Shown piece by piece: positions 1 through 12,195 of a DNA stretch of 64,000 bases (the stretch's first letter is position 1; every line of letters begins with the position of its first letter). The DNA comes from Auanema rhodensis (taxonomy: Eukaryota > Nematoda > Chromadorea > Rhabditida > Rhabditidae), in contig OZ059899.1 in the NCBI GenBank assembly GCA_964057225.1, positions 14,888,501 to 14,952,500 of the forward strand. The letters are read 5' to 3'. A model generated the notes under the pieces. It was not told where the DNA came from and ran no database searches. It saw only the letters and a list, made by a program, of their open reading frames with translations. The position numbers and the translations under genes were made by a program.

Positions 1-382
1 ATCAATGAAGTAACTTTGAGCTAGTTGGCTCTTCGTCCTCTACAAAATCTCAAAATGGTTGACGGCGAAGAAGAAAGGATACAATAAGAGTGAAATAGAA
101 ACCAAATTGAAAATATACAATGTTTCTTTTCTTCTTTCCATTGCAACGTTTCTAAATAACCGATTCCGCTCGAGTAATTATGAGCTTGTCTTCTCGAATC
201 TGCTGTAAAAACTCTGTATGAAGTTCCAGTTAAGTATAGTGCGGATAGATGATGCATTTATAATCTTCATTCAGCACTTATGTGTTTTGTCTCCACACAG
301 TCTCTTATTCAATTTATATATTCTTTGAATATCTTTCTCATTCCATCATACCTTTCGTTCCTCTCTCTCCCTTTCTCTCCCT

Positions 383-444
<62 letters not shown>

Positions 445-2136
445 ATATCTCTTGTATATCTAAAGTTATTCTCAAAATTACTACTACCGTTCTAATTTGT
501 GTCTCTATTCTCTACGTCTATTTCATTCATTCGATCGTTCATTTGCTCGGCCTTTCTCTCCACCCAATCTATTCCCTCATTCGCGTCATTTTCTTATTTG
601 TTATTTCGATGAACTGTTCGTTTTTTTTCCAAATTATTATGTTTTTGCAACGTCATTTTTAAACGCAGATAAGTAGGAGCGTCGATTTTTCCATTGATCA
701 TATTTCGCTCTTACGTTCGTGTGCCTAGTGTCCGCTTGTGTGGTATACATTCGGTGTTGTTCTAGCCAGTCTCTTCAACACCATTTCCCAGAATTGACGA
801 ACATCATATAACCCTTCACAGCTAACTTTCTATCTATCTATCTGTCTGTCTACTCTGCATCATTCGTTCACTTGGAAGTATGATTCATCAACTATGATGC
901 AGTCTGACGCATTGAGTATTTCTTAACGTATTGAATCTCACCTCAATCTTCCAGGAGGATGCGTTTTCAGGATTCTCTTCATTCACTTTACCATGTTCAT
1001 ACTGTTGAAACAACCTTATTAATATGTGATTTATGCATTGTATTCATTCCATATTCAACATTTTTTTTCAATAAGGAAAAGCTTGTAAAGCTTCATTCTT
1101 CATAGCTAATCATTCTTCATATTTGTATAAGGCTGGTATATACGTAAAGATGATGATGACGATAATGGAGCATATTTTCTTTCGTTGATTTTCGGATATT
1201 TCTCTTGTCATACATACTCTCACCATACATACACAACACATACATATGTATCAACAACCACTAACCAGCAGCAGAATGTCCTACATCCTCTTCTCGCGAC
1301 CAGCCACCCCCTCAGCCATCTGCGTCTACCTGATGCTTCTTCTATGATGTTGATGATGATGAGATACAAGAAAACCGATATTGATATACAATATTCAATA
1401 TGTAAGAGAGACATATGATGTGTATCTAGAGCTCCAAACACATTCACTGCCTCTATTCTATTTGGTCATATCGATTTTTGATGATTTCAACATCAATCTA
1501 TATAATGTATTTTCTTGTTTTGTTTGCTCATATTTCAAATTTCTGCTTTCCAATTTCTAATATATTTCATGTTTTTTCGACAATTTCTTTATCTATATAC
1601 ATATATGTATATACATTTTTTTCTGCAATTCGATATCTACAACTTTGTTTGTCATCTTTTTACCTTTTTTCTGAGTTTTTTTTTCCAAATTTCATGACTA
1701 ATTTTCTCCGTCTTCTGGGTATATGCTCACGATCACCGGCTAACTGAACAGCATCACCACTGCCATTCCTGCTCCTATCAGTAATTTTAAAATAACGCAC
1801 ACTTATCTATTGATTTGTTTCATATTACTTTATTAAAATAAAATATCTTTATTCATTCATTCATTATCATCACGTTCAATTTGATCAGTAACAGCTTATT
1901 CTGGAACATGCTTGGCGGAATAAAAACCTTTCGATCAATTTCCCCCTTTGCTTTATTTGCTCTATTCGCAGTCGCTTTTGACATTTCTTTCTGGTTCTTT
2001 TAGCTGAGCACAGTCTCAATACACCAGGCAATTTGGTGGAAAAAATAGGAATTTTGTATTTATATATCACTCTTTTTTTCGTATATTTTCTTATTTATAG
2101 TTTATATGATTGAAAATAAGGATTATTTTGTTTCAG
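1..2136. other. 5' flank of the myosin gene, no gene recognised
   Basis: This stretch is AT/CT-rich with one long CT microsatellite and scattered short repeats such as TCTA runs near 830-850 and GAT/ATG runs near 1150 and 1350. The open frames here are short and low in complexity, and I recognise no product. A good 3' splice acceptor (tttcag) ends at 2136 and leads into the 5'UTR exon of the myosin gene. A possible donor lies about 55 bp upstream, so this may be an ordinary 5'UTR intron. The promoter must lie in this region, but I cannot place it. Confidence 0.6.
361..441. repeat. (CT)n microsatellite
   Basis: Interrupted CT/CCCTTT at the start becomes an almost pure CT dinucleotide tract from about 389 to 441. 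The long open frames read across it are serine/leucine low-complexity artefacts. Confidence 0.97.
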
Positions 2137-2186
2137 ACCGTAAGAAGAAGGTGTTGTTGTCGTCTTTCATGTAATTTACAGCTAAT

Positions 2187-5100
2187 ATGGTTAGTATTTA
2201 TATATTTATATTCTTATTATGCATATATATATAGTTAAGAATTTCTTTTAATTTTTATTTCTTGTATAGGCTTTTCACTGGCAGTCTAATGTAAACGTTC
2301 AACATGTAGGAGTTGATGATATGGTTTTGCTTTCCAAGCTCTCTGAGCAATCTATTGTAGATAATTTGCGTAAACGATTACAAGCTAATAGTATTTTTGT
2401 AAGTTTTATTGTTATTCAATCTTGTTTTAATTCCTATTTATCTTCAGACTTACATTGGTCCCGTACTTATTTCTGTGAATCCTTTCAAACAAATGCCTTA
2501 TTTCACAGATAAAGAGTTAGAACAATATCAAGGAGCAGCTCAATATGAAAATCCGCCACATATATACGCACTTTCGGATGACATGTATAGGTTTGTAGCA
2601 GTTTTTTCTCTCAATTCGTTGTGTTTGATCAAAGAAATAAGCTTTGGTGTAAACTATGCTAAGCACCAAGACATATTTTACATTTCCCTCATTTTAGAAA
2701 TATGATGATTGACAACGAATCACAATGTGTCATCATTTCGGGCGAGAGTGGAGCTGGAAAGACTGTGGCAGCTAAGTATATCATGAACTATATATCTCAG
2801 ATATCTGGTGGTGGCAAACGGGTACAGGTATGTACTAGGAATCGAAGTTCAAGTCAATGCTCTAAGCTTGTTATAGCATATCAAAGATGTTATATTACAA
2901 TCGAATCCGCTACTTGAAGCTTTTGGTAATGCTGCTACAGTGCGAAATTGGAATTCATCTCGTTTTGGTAAATACGTAGAAATATTATTCAGTCGAGGAG
3001 GTGAACCAATCGGAGGAAAGGTCAGGCAATTTCCAATTTATGCTGTAAAAATATTAATATAATTTCTAGTTATCTAACTTTTTACTCGAAAAATCTCGAG
3101 TTGTTCGTCAGAATCAAGGGGATCGTAACTTCCATATATTTTATCAATTACTCCGTGGAGCTGATGATAATCTGAGAAGTATGAACTAGCTTATTCTTCT
3201 CCGAATACAGTTTCAAACATTTTTCAGAAAATTTGGGCATTGGCGATTTGGAATACTATAGTTATTTGAATCATAGTGGTGTAACTAAAGCACAAGATAC
3301 AGATGATGAAAAGGATTTTCAACATACATTGGTTAGTTAGTTCAATTACTTTATTGTTTTCTTCTATTTTTTCTTTGTGTAGTATCTGTAAACCTCATAA
3401 TTCTGATTCAGCATGCGATGAAAGTTGTTGGAATTAACGAAGAATCTCAACTTGAGATCCTAAGACTTGTTTCAGCTGTTCTTCACATTGGTAATATAAC
3501 CTTTGTCGAACAGAATAACTATGCTGCTGTTCAAAGCCCTGATTGTAAGTAGTATTTTCAATATCATTCGTATAGTATTCGTATATCCTTTGAAGTTCTT
3601 GAATTTCCTGCATATTTGCTGGGCTTAACGACTGATGCTATAAAGGAAAAGCTAATCAGTCGTAGAATGGAGAGCAAGTACGTTATTCTTCTCAGTTACT
3701 TTGCACAAAAGCAATTATTTAATTACAGATGGGGTAATCAGACAGAACAAATTGATATGACATTGAATGTGGAACAAGCAAATTATACCAGAGATGCCTG
3801 GGTTAAAGCTATATACTCCAGGCTTTTCGATTATTTAGGTAAATATCCATATATTTTATCAGCTATAACATTGATTTACAGTAAATTCTGTAAATAAAGC
3901 TATTGATGTTTCATCTGCTGGAAGCAATCTAACTATTGGAATTTTGGATATTTATGGTTTTGAAATCTTTGATCACAACGGCTTCGAGCAATTCTGGTAA
4001 GATCTTCAACTATAGTATTGAATAGTCATTTTCTCTGTTTAGTATCAACTTTGTGAATGAAAAGTTGCAACAAATTTTCATTCAATTGACACTTAAAGCT
4101 GAGCAAGAAGAATATGTGAAAGAAGGAATTCAATGGACTGAAATTGATTATTTCAATAATAAGATTGTTTGTGACTTGATTGAAGAGAAAAGACCACCAG
4201 GTATTAGGACATTTTGGCAGTTTTTGACACATTTTCTATGAATAGGTATTATGTCTCTTCTCGATGACACATGTGCACAAAATCATGGACAATCTGAAGG
4301 TGTAGATAATCAATTGCTTTCAACTTTAAATAAGGTTTAAACTCAAGTTTATGCTTTATTTATATTTTTTTTCAATTAGGCTGTTTCTTCACATCCTCAT
4401 TATCAAACTGGTAGTGGTTGTTTTATGATCAAGCATTATGCTGGAGATGTATGTCAAGTTGACAACTTGCTAAGTTTCACATTAATTATTTATAGGTAGT
4501 ATACAACGTAGATGGATTCTGTGATCGTAACAGAGATGTCTTATATCCAGATTTGATACTCCTTATGCAGCAATCAACTAAGTAATATTGATTTATCTTC
4601 TTGTACAACTAAATGATCTTCTTTGATTTAGTCAATTTGCTAAGCAATTATTCCCTGATTCTGTAGATACATCTCGTGGCAAACGACCAACAACTTTTTC
4701 CACAAAGATCCGAGTAAGTTTAATGTTCTTTCATAGTGGTGTTTATCATTATTTTTTAGAATCAAGCTAATGCTCTTGTTGAGTCGCTCATGAAGTGTAC
4801 TCCTCATTATGTCCGTTGTATTAAACCAAATGAGACTAAACGAGCAGGTGATTGGGATGAGCAAAGAGTACGACATCAAGTAGAATACCTTGGTCTTCGT
4901 GAAAATATTCGTGTCCGAAGAGCTGGATACGCTTATCGTAGGCCTTTTGAAAAGTTCCTCTGGCGTTATGCCATTCTTACTGATGAAACATGGCCAACTT
5001 GGCGAGGTGAGCCGAAACAAGGTTGTGAGGTGGGTATTCTTGTTTCTATTCGTTTTGAAAATTTTTGAAATTTAGATTATACTTCACAGAGTTGGATTAG

Positions 5101-6921
5101 AAAGAGATCAGTATCAAATGGGTCGTACGAAAGTATTCATTAAGAATCCTGAATCGGTTTAGATCTTATGAATCACTAAACTAACTATTTCATTTCCAGC
5201 TTTTCCTTCTCGAAGAACGTCGTGAGCGAAAGTATGATGGCTTTGCTCGAACAATTCAAAAAGCTTGGAAGAAATATCATGCTCGTGAACGACATATGAA
5301 AGAAAAGGTTAGCTTTCTCTATATAGGCTTTTTACAATTGTCGCGTTGATTATAGGAACAAGCTGCTGATCTGTTTTTCGGGAAGAAAGAACGTCGACGA
5401 TTTTCTCTCAACAGAAATTTTGTGGGCGACTATATTGGCTTGGAGCATTATCCTGCACTTCAGGTTTGTTGATCTTAAAATTAATTTTAAACTTTTCCTC
5501 TTTTAGTCATTGGTTGGCAAACGTGAACGAGTTGAATTTGCTCATACAATGAATAAGTATGATCGTCGATTTAAGGTTGACAGCATATGATCTTTAAAAC
5601 CTACTGATTCATTTGTTTATAGGTTTCTAAGCTTGATGTACTTGTAACATCGAAACATCTTACTATGATTGGTAGAGAAAAAGTAAAAAAAGGTCCTGAA
5701 AAGGGCAGATTAGTAGAAATCATCAAGAGGTAAATGTTAATACCAGTTTTAGCATAATGATTGTGTTTGCAGACAAATAGATTTACCAAAAATATCGAGT
5801 ATTGGATTAAGTCCCTATCAAGATGATTTTTTGGTGGTTCATGTAAAAGATGATTACTCATCTTTCATTGAAACTCCTTTCAAAACTGAATTTTTGACCG
5901 TTTTAACGTAAAAATTTTCTCATTTATCCTTATTTCTTTTTTTCATTTTTTAGAAAACGTTATAAAGAACGAACAAATGGGGTTAATTTGGTACTAGAAT
6001 TTAAACCTTCTCATACGATCACTCTAAAGAAGAGTCGATTTGGAGGTGGAACTCGTACTCTTCAGTTTAGTCTTGATCCTTCTGGAAATGCCAAAGCTGT
6101 TCTTACACCTAAAGGAAATACTTTGAATATTGTCATTGGTCAAGGTCTCGCCAACACAACTAGTAGGAAAAGTTATCTTGATCATTTTGCAAATTCTCCT
6201 TTTAGGACCTTCGACTCAACGTCCAGCTGCTGGTTATCAGCGTAGAAAAGATCAATTGCGTGTTTCCGGGCGGAAAGTATCAAATAAATCTCTTCAAAGT
6301 CCCGTCAATTCGAATGCAGCTTACAACCCCGGTAACTTGATCAAGCAAGATGTAGGTCCAACGAATAGTCTTGGCGTTGTAAATGAGGTAATTAAACTTT
6401 TTCTGCTCTGTTAATAGAATATCTGCAGATACCATCATCTATATTGAATAGATCCGCGTCTATTCGACAACAATCACAGCAGCAACAGCAACAGCAGCAA
6501 CCACAGACGCAACAGCAGACTGCTCGTATTCCTGGTAATGGAGTAAACCCTGCTATGATGGGAGGAGTTCCTACTGCTTTAGCTGGCATGAATTTGAACC
6601 AGGGTGCAAATGTGAGTTACTTAAGAGAAAACATAGCATGAACTAACTTGTTCCAGGCCGGAGCAACTAGACCGACTCCTAAGCCCAAGCCTCCTGTAAA
6701 GCCAAAACTATATCCTGTTGTTACTGCTCTTTATGCTTATGATGCACAAGACACTGACGAATTATCATTCAACGTAGGAGATGAAATCGAACTCACCCAA
6801 AAACGTTAGTCAGCTTTTTCTTTGTACAACTCAATTTTACATTTCAGACGAATCTGGTTGGTGGCAAGGTAAACTTCGCGGTAAAGTCGGGCTTTTCCCC
6901 GCAAATTATGTGCAACAGTAA
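2187..6921 (+). CDS. long-tailed class I myosin (myosin Ie/If type), 28 exons
   Basis: Actin-based motor that links membranes to actin, typically in endocytosis and the cell cortex. Exons: 2187-2189, 2270-2398, 2448-2590, 2698-2827, 2877-3020, 3070-3178, 3228-3331, 3412-3544, 3596-3677, 3729-3838, 3882-3996, 4043-4200, 4246-4334, 4380-4448, 4496-4581, 4632-4713, 4760-5029, 5076-5156, 5200-5307, 5356-5463, 5507-5575, 5623-5729, 5773-5907, 5954-6162, 6206-6387, 6429-6611, 6657-6804, 6848-6921. The phases close to 1119 residues, close to vertebrate MYO1E. P-loop GESGAGKT is at 107-114, switch I (NWNSSRFGK) at 159-167, switch II (DIYGFE) at 385-390, one IQ motif at 698-708, TH1 at about 716-924, a Gln-rich then Pro/Lys-rich TH2 at about 925-1066, and SH3 at about 1067-1117 (ALYAY, ESGWW, FPANYV). 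Exon 1 holds only the ATG. The next exon opens AFHWQS, as expected for this family. One acceptor ends AAG (before 3596). No frame is broken. The exact subfamily name is inferred from the domain order. Confidence 0.96.
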
Positions 6922-7007
6922 CTTGTTTTCTGTATATAAAATCTTCAAAACAAAAATTGACAGTCTCAGATTCGGCCGTTGCCAAGAGTTTAGTGTTGTA
7001 CTATGCT
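6922..7007 (+). other. 3' flank of the myosin gene
   Basis: Short AT-rich stretch between the myosin stop codon and the left 460-bp repeat. No canonical AATAAA is visible here, and the nearest approximation is tataaa about 20 bp after the stop. The real polyadenylation site may lie inside the neighbouring repeat, which is rich in A/T and contains AATAAA-type words. Confidence 0.4.
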
Positions 7008-7468
7008 TTACAAATTGCTCATACTAGATCTTTTTTTTTTATATTTAAAATTGCCTGTGTTACATTACTGGTCTGTGATTAATTGAAAAACTCATATTTG
7101 CTTTTAAAGAGATTTATTTATACTATCAATATAATAATAAAATTTAATAAAAGTTTTTTCATAACATTGTTTTCATTACATTTTATTATAAACAAACCGC
7201 TAATTTTTACAAACAAATTTAAAATATTGAGTGAAGTTTGGTCCATTTTACAATTAAAAATTTCAAAACACGGTTGTGTTCCATTTCATTTTTCCAATTC
7301 AGATTAATCAAATTAAATGTTTCAGTGCTTACTTGATTAAAGGAGTCGAAAAAAGTTGAATAAAAATGAGAAATAATTCAAATAATTAAAAGTAAGTTAA
7401 CTAAATAAATTTCTATTTAATATAAATAAGTTTATATATTATTTTATGAAATTAATAAAATATTTGAA
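7008..7468 (+). repeat. 460-bp direct repeat, left copy (LDR)
   Basis: AT-rich sequence repeated almost exactly at 41679-42139, in the same orientation and 34,671 bp away. I see two substitutions inside (near 7344 and 7428) before the similarity fades at about 7460-7468. A 74-residue open frame (7083-7307) is identical in both copies but is AT-rich and matches nothing I know, so I treat it as non-coding. The left copy is continuous with the myosin 3' flank and the right copy with the TTC5 5' flank. The pair therefore behaves like a very long target-site duplication around the intervening block. Confidence 0.95.
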
Positions 7469-7860
7469 CCGAATTAATGATTATCAGTGGAGCGCAACTC
7501 CAAAAAGTGTTATTCTCTGGTATGGTTTTAAAGAAAAAATATGATTAACAATAATAAATTCAGTATTATCAAACTTAAATATATGAAATCAAACCCGTAG
7601 AACCTGAAAAACAGATCAAAATTCAAAAATATGGTCAAATTAAGGAGATATAACGCCTTGAACATAGCCCTTATAGTGAGGCTATATTGCCTTAAGGTTG
7701 ATATCATATATCCATTTTTTATTTTATCATATAGTTACCAATTATATATAAATGTGGTCAATAGCCAAAAGGATAAGATGACAGACTAATAACCAAACAG
7801 TCCAAGATCGAATCCCCTAGGATACTGAACTGAACATAAGGTAAGACAAAGATTATAGAA
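7469..7860. other. AT-rich leader of the inserted block
   Basis: Single-copy AT-rich sequence between the left direct repeat and the GC-rich minisatellite. It contains no open frame of note. Its last third holds a degenerate tRNA-like stretch, listed separately. The step from about 30% GC here to very GC-rich DNA at 7861 is abrupt. Confidence 0.6.
7757..7829 (+). pseudogene. degenerate tRNA-like sequence (tRNA-Ile relic or SINE head)
   Basis: The order of elements is that of a tRNA gene. An A-box-like region (tagccaaaaggataagatg) is followed by an anticodon-loop-like CTAATAA, which would read AAT (Ile), and then a B-box-like agatcgaatcc close to GGTTCGANTCC. Spacing is about right for a 73-nt tRNA. 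The D, anticodon and T stems do not pair properly, so it cannot be a working tRNA. A tRNA pseudogene or the Pol III head of a SINE are both possible. The match was judged by eye and is weak. Confidence 0.3.
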
Positions 7861-8815
7861 AAGAGCCGAGGATCAGGAGCCCGAGGATCAGGAGCCCGAG
7901 GATCAGGAGCCCGAGGATCAGGAGCCGAGGAGGAGAAACCCGGGGACGAGTAGCCCGCGGATCAGGAGCCCGAGGATCAGGAGCCCGGGGACGAGGAGCC
8001 CGGGGACGAGGAGCCCGAGGATCAGGAGCCCGCGGATCAGGAGCCCGGGGACGAGGAGCCCGAGGATCAGGAGCCCGCGGATCAGGAGCCCGCAGATCAG
8101 GAGCCCGCGGATCAGGAGCCCGAGGATCAGGAGCCCGCGGATCAGGAGCCCGGGACGAGGAGCCCGAGGATCAGGAGCCCGCGGATCAGGAGCCCGGGGA
8201 TCAGGAGCCCGGGGATCAGGAGCCCGGGGATCAGGAGCCCGGGGATCAGGAGCCCGGGGACGAGGAGCCCGAGGATCAGGAGCCCGGGGACGAGGAGCCC
8301 GAGGATCAGGAGCCCGGGGACGAGGAGCCCGCGGATCAGGAGCCCGCGGATCAGGAGCCCGCGGATCAGGAGCCCGGGGACGAGGAGCCCGCGGATCAGG
8401 AGCCCGGGGACGAGGAGCCCGCGGATCAGGAGCCCGGGGACGAGGAGCCCGAGGATCAGGAGCCGAGGAGGAGAAACCCGAGGATCAGGAGCCGAGGAGG
8501 AGAAACCCGAGGATCAGGAGCCGAGGATCAGGTGCCGAGGAGGAGAAACCCGAGGATCAGGAGCCGAGGAGGAGAAACCCGAGGATCAGGAGCCGAGGAG
8601 GAGAAACCCGAGGATCAGGAGCCGAGGAGGAGGAACCCGAGGATCAGGAGCCGAGGAGGAGGAACCCGAGGATCAAAACGACAAGGACATATTGACAATC
8701 CTTTTGGAGCCTGAAGATCAGGAGCCCGAGAAGGAGGAACCGAGGATCAGAAACCCGAGGAGCAACCCCCGCGGACGAAGAGCCCGAGGAGGAGCCCGAG
8801 AAGGAAGAGCCGAGG
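7861..8815. repeat. GC-rich 15-bp minisatellite
   Basis: About 40 units of a 15-bp repeat (consensus gaggatcaggagccc, variant ggggacgaggagccc) run to about 8460. They are followed by 29-bp compound units that add ccgaggaggagaaaccc, then by a decayed tail to 8815. One strand is strongly purine-rich. In one frame the 15-mers read Glu-Asp-Gln-Glu-Pro, but the 14- and 29-bp units and a one-base deletion near 8151 shift the frame repeatedly. From about 8665 to 8745 the acidic frame continues through non-repetitive codons, so the tract may descend from an acidic proline-rich coding exon. No gene can be assigned now. Confidence 0.9.
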
Positions 8816-10194
8816 AAAATAATTTCAGCTTGGGTATTCAGATGTGTAGAATCTGAATTTTCTGGTGAGATTTGGCTAGGTCTTCTGATTTTTCCGGAAA
8901 AGGGGTTTATACCGACTCCATCCACAAGATTTGTTCACAAAAAAGTTCAGGCTGTAGTCACGTTGTTCCCGGTGAATGATTGATTTCCTCAAAATTCATC
9001 TACTAAAATCAAAAAAAAATAGTTTGAGATTGGGTATTCAGATGTGTAGAATCTGAATTTTCTGGTGAGATTCCGCTAGGTCTTCTGATTTTTCCGGAAA
9101 AGGGGTTTATACCGACTCCATCCACAAGATTTGTTCACAAAAAAGTTCAGGCTGTAGTCACGTTGTTCCCGGTGAATGATTGATTTCCTCAAAATTCATC
9201 TACTAAAATCAAAAAAAAATAGTTTGAGATTGGGTATTCAGATGTGTAGAATCTGAATTTTCTGGTGAGATTTGGCTAGGTCTTCTGATTTTTCCGGAAA
9301 AGGGGTTTATACCGACTCCATCCACAAGATTTGTTCACAAAAAAGTTCAGGCTGTAGTCACGTTGTGCCCGGTGAATGATTGATTTCCTCAAAATTCATC
9401 TACTAAAATCAAATAAAAATAGTTTGAGATTGGGTATTCAGATGTGTAGAATCTGAATTTTCTGGTGAGATTCCGCTAGGTCTTCTGATTTTTCCGGAAA
9501 AGGGGTTTATACCGACTCCATCCACAAGATTTGTTCACAAAAAAGTTCAGGCTGTAGTCACGTTGTGCCCGGTGAATGATTGATTTCCTCAAAAATCATT
9601 TACTAAAATCAAATAAAAATAGTTTGAGATTGGGTATTCAGATGTGTAGAATCTGAATTTTCTGGTGAGATTTGGCTAGGTCTTCTGATTTTTCCGGAAA
9701 AGGAGTTTATACCGACTCCATCCACAAGATTTGTTCACAAAAAAGTTCAGGCTGTAGTCACGTTGTTCCCGGTGAATGATTGATTTCCTCAAAATTCATC
9801 TACTAAAATCAAAAAAAAATAGTTTGAGATTGGGTATTCAGATGTGTAGAATCTGAATTTTCTGGTGAGATTTGGCTAGGTCTTCTGATTTTTCCGGAAA
9901 AGGGGTTTATACCGACTCCATCCACAAGATTTGTTCACAAAAAAGTTCAGGCTGTAGTCACGTTGTTCCCGGTGAATGATTGATTTCCTCAAAATTCATC
10001 TACTAAAATCAAAAAAAAATAGTTTGAGATTGGGTATTCAGATGTGTAGAATCTGAATTTTCTGGTGAGATTCCGCTAGGTCTTCTGATTTTTCCGGAAA
10101 AGGGGTTTATACCGACTCCATCCACAAGATTTGTTCACAAAAAAGTTCAGGCTGTAGTCACGTTGTGCCCGGTGAATGATTGATTTCCTCAAAA

Positions 10195-12195
10195 TTCATC
10201 TACTAAAATCAAATAAAAATAGTTTGAGATTGGGTATTCAGATGTGTAGAATCTGAATTTTCTGGTGAGATTCCGCTAGGTCTTCTGATTTTTCCGGAAA
10301 AGGGGTTTATACCGACTCCATCCACAAGATTTGTTCACAAAAAAGTTCAGGCTGTAGTCACGTTGTGCCCGGTGAATGATTGATTTCCTCAAAAATCATT
10401 TACTAAAATCAAATAAAAATAGTTTGAGATTGGGTATTCAGATGTGTAGAATCTGAATTTTCTGGTGAGATTCCGCTAGGTCTTCTGATTTTTCCGGAAA
10501 AGGGGTTTATACCGACTCCATCCACAAGATTTGTTCACAAAAAAGTTCAGGCTGTAGTCACGTTGTGCCCGGTGAATGATTGATTTCCTCAAAAATCATT
10601 TACTAAAATCAAATAAAAATAGTTTGAGATTGGGTATTCAGATGTGTAGAATATGAATTTTCTGGTGAGATTCCGCTAGGTCTTCTGATTTTTCCGGAAA
10701 AGGGGTTTATACCGACTCCATCCACAAGATTTGTTCACAAAAAAGTTCAGGCTGTAGTCACGTTGTGCCCGGTGAATGATTGATTTCCTCAAAATTCATC
10801 TACTAAAATCAAATAAAAATAGTTTGAGATTGGGTATTCAGATGTGTAGAATCTGAATTTTCTGGTGAGATTCCGCTAGGTCTTCTGATTTTTCCGGAAA
10901 AGGGGTTTATACCGACTCCATCCACAAGATTTGTTCACAAAAAAGTTCAGGCTGTAGTCACGTTGTGCCCGGTGAATGATTGATTTCCTCAAAAATCATT
11001 TACTAAAATCAAATAAAAATAGTTTGAGATTGGGTATTCAGATGTGTAGAATCTGAATTTTCTGGTGAGATTCCGCTAGGTCTTCTGATTTTTCCGGAAA
11101 AGGGGTTTATACCGACTCCATCCACAAGATTTGTTCACAAAAAAGTTCAGGCTGTAGTCACGTTGTGCCCGGTGAATGATTGATTTCCTCAAAAATCATT
11201 TACTAAAATCAAATAAAAATAGTTTGAGATTGGGTATTCAGATGTGTAGAATCTGAATTTTCTGGTGAGATTCCGCTAGGTCTTCTGATTTTTCCGGAAA
11301 AGGGGTTTATACCGACTCCATCCACAAGATTTGTTCACAAAAAAGTTCAGGCTGTAGTCACGTTGTGCCCGGTGAATGATTGATTTCCTCAAAATTCATC
11401 TACTAAAATCAAATAAAAATAGTTTGAGATTGGGTATTCAGATGTGTAGAATCTGAATTTTCTGGTGAGATTCCGCTAGGTCTTCTGATTTTTCCGGAAA
11501 AGGGGTTTATACCGACTCCATCCACAAGATTTGTTCACAAAAAAGTTCAGGCTGTAGTCACGTTGTGCCCGGTGAATGATTGATTTCCTCAAAAATCATT
11601 TACTAAAATCAAATAAAAATAGTTTGAGATTGGGTATTCAGATGTGTAGAATCTGAATTTTCTGGTGAGATTCCGCTAGGTCTTCTGATTTTTCCGGAAA
11701 AGGGGTTTATACCGACTCCATCCACAAGATTTGTTCACAAAAAAGTTCAGGCTGTAGTCACGTTGTGCCCGGTGAATGATTGATTTCCTCAAAAATCATT
11801 TACTAAAATCAAATAAAAATAGTTTGAGATTGGGTATTCAGATGTGTAGAATCTGAATTTTCTGGTGAGATTCCGCTAGGTCTTCTGATTTTTCCGGAAA
11901 AGGGGTTTATACCGACTCCATCCACAAGATTTGTTCACAAAAAAGTTCAGGCTGTAGTCACGTTGTGCCCGGTGAATGATTGATTTCCTCAAAATTCATC
12001 TACTAAAATCAAATAAAAATAGTTTGAGATTGGGTATTCAGATGTGTAGAATCTGAATTTTCTGGTGAGATTCCGCTAGGTCTTCTGATTTTTCCGGAAA
12101 AGGGGTTTATACCGACTCCATCCACAAGATTTGTTCACAAAAAAGTTCAGGCTGTAGTCACGTTGTGCCCGGTGAATGATTGATTTCCTCAAAAA
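10195..12195 (+). repeat. 600-bp trimeric higher-order repeat in the satellite
   Basis: The junction words aaaattcatc (T) and aaaaatcatt (A) follow a strict T-A-A order every 200 bp: T near 10195, 10795, 11395 and 11995, with two A-type monomers between each. This marks a three-monomer unit amplified at least three times. One monomer near 10650 carries a private base (aatatgaa), so a later mutation can be told apart. Confidence 0.85.

Noticed and set aside
280-662. Serine/leucine-rich open frames over CT microsatellites here and at 45.4, 48.5, 52.9, 56.0, 62.7 and 63.5 kb
   Set aside because: CT repeats contain no stop codons in any frame, so long frames are expected by composition.
7083-7307. 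74-residue frame shared by both 460-bp repeats
   Set aside because: The identity is explained by duplication of the DNA. The frame is AT-driven and has no recognisable motif.
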